64,000 bases of DNA from Escherichia sp. E4742 (GTDB taxonomy: Bacteria > Pseudomonadota > Gammaproteobacteria > Enterobacterales > Enterobacteriaceae): assembly GCF_005843885.1 (NCBI RefSeq), contig NZ_CP040443.1, positions 2,232,001-2,296,000 of the forward strand, in the 5' to 3' direction. The translations under genes were made by a program, and so were the position numbers. Below the pieces are notes generated by a model. That model was given only the letters and a program-made list of their open reading frames with translations. It was not told where the DNA came from and did not search any database. Every line of letters begins with the position of its first letter. The first letter of the stretch is position 1. Positions 62,288 through 64,000 of the stretch are shown here, piece by piece.

Positions 62288-63318
62288 TTCGCCATTCCCA
62301 TACCGACGATGTTGGCGGCGACAATAATCACCACACAACCGAGGCTCAATACCGTTACCGGACGGCGGCCTGCATTGTTCCACTCTTTCAGGACCAGCCC
62401 GACGATACCGCCGCACAATACATAGAAACTCATATGCAGCATCCAACTGATGTAGTCATACTGCGCCGGAATGCGGGCGTGGCCCCAGGCATAGAAAAAG
62501 AATTGCAGATACCACATCAAACCGCCCAGTGCCGAGAGCAATACGTTGTGGATGATCAGCGGTTTTGCCAGCGAGAAGTCGGCTTTTAGCGACAAATCTT
62601 TCACTTTTGCCAGACGAATAAAACAGAAGCCGAGATTGATGATCGCGCCGCCACCCATGATGACAACATAGCTTGGCAGAGCGACATACAGCGGGTCGAC
62701 GCCTAGCGCGGCAGCCGCTTCATGCATCGGTTTTGCGGCATTCATCGCAAAAGACATCCCGGCAGAAAAAATGCCACACATTACCGCCAGCACCAGCCCT
62801 TTTTTCAGGTTGAACTCTTCGGCTTTAATGCCCATTTTGCGCTCTTTCAACTGCCCGGCGCGGGTCACAATTCCTACGCCAATCAGCGCCACCAGTACGC
62901 CAAGCAACGTCATGCGCCCACCGTCGGTGTTAATCAGCAGATTGAAATTACCGTTGATAATCGGTGTCATCAGCGTGCCAACAATCAAGGTAATGCCAAT
63001 GGCGATACCAATCCCCATCGACATGCCGAGATAACGCATGGTCAGGCCATAGTTGATATTACCAATCCCCCACATCGCGCCGAACAGAAAAACAGGCAGC
63101 AGGGTAGAGAGGTTAAACGAGCTGTAATACGCCCAGAAATCAGGTAGTAGCATGGCGCTGATGGCCCACGGCAGAATAATCCACGAAACAATCCCTCCCA
63201 CCGACCACATGGTTTCCCATGACCACTGTTTTACTTTTTTGAACGGAGCGTAAAAACAGGCTGCACTGGCCGCGCCGATCAAATGCCAAAATATCCCCAT
63301 CGTAATCGCGTTACTCAT
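62284..63318 (-). CDS. rhaT: L-rhamnose:proton symporter
   Basis: Imports L-rhamnose, and L-lyxose weakly, with a proton. Start ATG 63318 (MSNAITMGIFWHLIGAASAACFYAPFKKVKQW) gives the normal 344 residues; eleven further codons upstream are open but unsupported. Ten hydrophobic spans of the drug/metabolite transporter type, with the conserved FGAMWGIGNINYGLTMRYLGMSMGIGIAIG. Convergent with rhaR, divergent from sodA; activated by RhaS in E. coli. Confidence 0.96.
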   Translation of the reverse strand: MSNAITMGIFWHLIGAASAACFYAPFKKVKQWSWETMWSVGGIVSWIILPWAISAMLLPDFWAYYSSFNLSTLLPVFLFGAMWGIGNINYGLTMRYLGMSMGIGIAIGITLIVGTLMTPIINGNFNLLINTDGGRMTLLGVLVALIGVGIVTRAGQLKERKMGIKAEEFNLKKGLVLAVMCGIFSAGMSFAMNAAKPMHEAAAALGVDPLYVALPSYVVIMGGGAIINLGFCFIRLAKVKDLSLKADFSLAKPLIIHNVLLSALGGLMWYLQFFFYAWGHARIPAQYDYISWMLHMSFYVLCGGIVGLVLKEWNNAGRRPVTVLSLGCVVIIVAANIVGMGMAN

Positions 63319-63603
63319 TCTTTTATCCTCATCATTTTTTCGTCGCGTCACATCTCCGACGAGATGAGTGTAAAAATCGTGCGGTCGATTAACCTTTCGC
63401 CTGTTGCCGCCGTTGCCGATTTACTGGCAATCAAGGCATTAAGTGGGTGATTTGGTTCACATCTCAGGCATTTTTCTGCAAAACCATATCCTTACGAAAA
63501 GTGCGGCATTGATAATCATTTTCAATATCATTTAATTAACTATAATGAACCAACTGCTTACGCGGCATTAACAATCGGCCGCCCGACAATACTGGAGATG
63601 AAT
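63319..63603. promoter_or_regulatory. Divergent rhaT/sodA control region
   Basis: Contains the sodA promoter: a Fur-box-like GATAATCATTTTCAATATCA at 63511-63530 and a TATAAT -10 box at 63541-63546. sodA is repressed by Fur and ArcA and activated by SoxRS in E. coli. The rhaT side must contain RhaS and CRP sites, which I could not place with confidence. Confidence 0.7.
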
Positions 63604-64000
63604 ATGAGCTATACCCTGCCATCCCTGCCGTATGCTTACGATGCCCTGGAACCGCACTTCGATAAGCAGACCATGGAAATCCACCACACCAAACACCATC
63701 AGGCCTACGTCAACAACGCCAATGCGGCGCTGGAAAACCTGCCAGAATTCGCTAACCTGCCGGTTGAAGAGCTGATCACCAAACTGGACCAGCTGCCAGC
63801 AGACAAAAAAACCGTGCTGCGCAACAACGCTGGTGGTCACGCCAACCACAGCCTGTTCTGGAAAGGCCTGAAAAAAGGCACCACCCTGCAGGGCGATCTG
63901 AAAGCGGCTATCGAACGTGATTTCGGTTCCGTTGATAACTTCAAAGCAGAATTTGAAAAAGCGGCAGCTTCCCGCTTTGGTTCCGGCTGGGCATGGCTGG
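63604..64000 (+). CDS. sodA: Manganese superoxide dismutase, N-terminal part
   Basis: Cytoplasmic enzyme that disproportionates superoxide. Only the first 132 residues are in the window. They include the helical hairpin with metal ligand His27 (MEIHHTKHHQAYVNNAN) and His82 (GGHANHSLFWKG), and end within the FGSGWAWL stretch that precedes the remaining ligands. The start ATG 63604 follows a GGAG ribosome site. Position beside rhaT is the standard one. Confidence 0.97.
   Translation, partial: MSYTLPSLPYAYDALEPHFDKQTMEIHHTKHHQAYVNNANAALENLPEFANLPVEELITKLDQLPADKKTVLRNNAGGHANHSLFWKGLKKGTTLQGDLKAAIERDFGSVDNFKAEFEKAAASRFGSGWAWL

Noticed and set aside
63568..63849. A minus-strand frame of 93 codons over sodA
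   Set aside because: Antisense to the conserved sodA coding sequence.

Overview
The window is a stretch of enterobacterial chromosome, almost certainly Escherichia coli or a very close Escherichia/Shigella relative. Most products match E. coli K-12 proteins as I remember them nearly residue for residue, and the genes keep E. coli order over long blocks. No tRNA, rRNA, CRISPR array or prophage was seen.

Layout. (1) Bases 1-8388 hold the right part of the LPS core (waa) cluster: the end of waaI, then waaJ, waaY, waaZ and waaK on the plus strand, meeting waaL-waaC-waaF-hldD on the minus strand at a shared terminator. The waaZ plus waaK combination points to an R2-type outer core. waaJ and waaZ are broken by single-base indels. 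(2) 8602-23611 is conserved backbone: kbl-tdh, waaH, yibQ-envC-gpmI, yibN-grxC-secB-gpsA-cysE, trmL, and the L-lactate operon lldPRD with its two LldR operators. (3) 24001-29422 is an accessory insert with a 1565-residue trimeric autotransporter adhesin (UpaG/EhaG family) and its SadB-like lipoprotein partner. (4) 29916-36699 carries a frameshifted yibL, yibT, the mannitol operon mtlADR with five CRP-like sites, and yibI-yibH. (5) 36712-44408 is the rhsA locus. It has a complete Rhs protein with a cysteine-rich C-terminal tip and a membrane immunity candidate, then a scrapyard of older Rhs pieces, a yibG-like gene and several ISAs1-family H-repeats. One H-repeat is intact and flanked by a 10-bp target duplication. 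(6) 44637-55639 carries yibF, selA-selB, yiaY, aldB, a small membrane protein, yiaW-yiaV (a second copy of the yibI-yibH pair), yiaU and yiaT. (7) 55734-64000 carries rhaM-rhaD-rhaA-rhaB, rhaS-rhaR, rhaT and the start of sodA, with a tandem array of 92-bp REP/BIME units between rhaA and rhaD.

The most notable large-scale feature is the join between yiaT and rhaM. In K-12 these genes lie about 0.34 Mb apart on opposite sides of oriC. The order and strands here are what one inversion across the origin would produce.

Four homopolymer-length indels (two in waaJ, one each in waaZ and yibL) break otherwise intact genes. They are either real decay of LPS-core genes or consensus errors in the assembly. 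Read-level data are needed to tell which.
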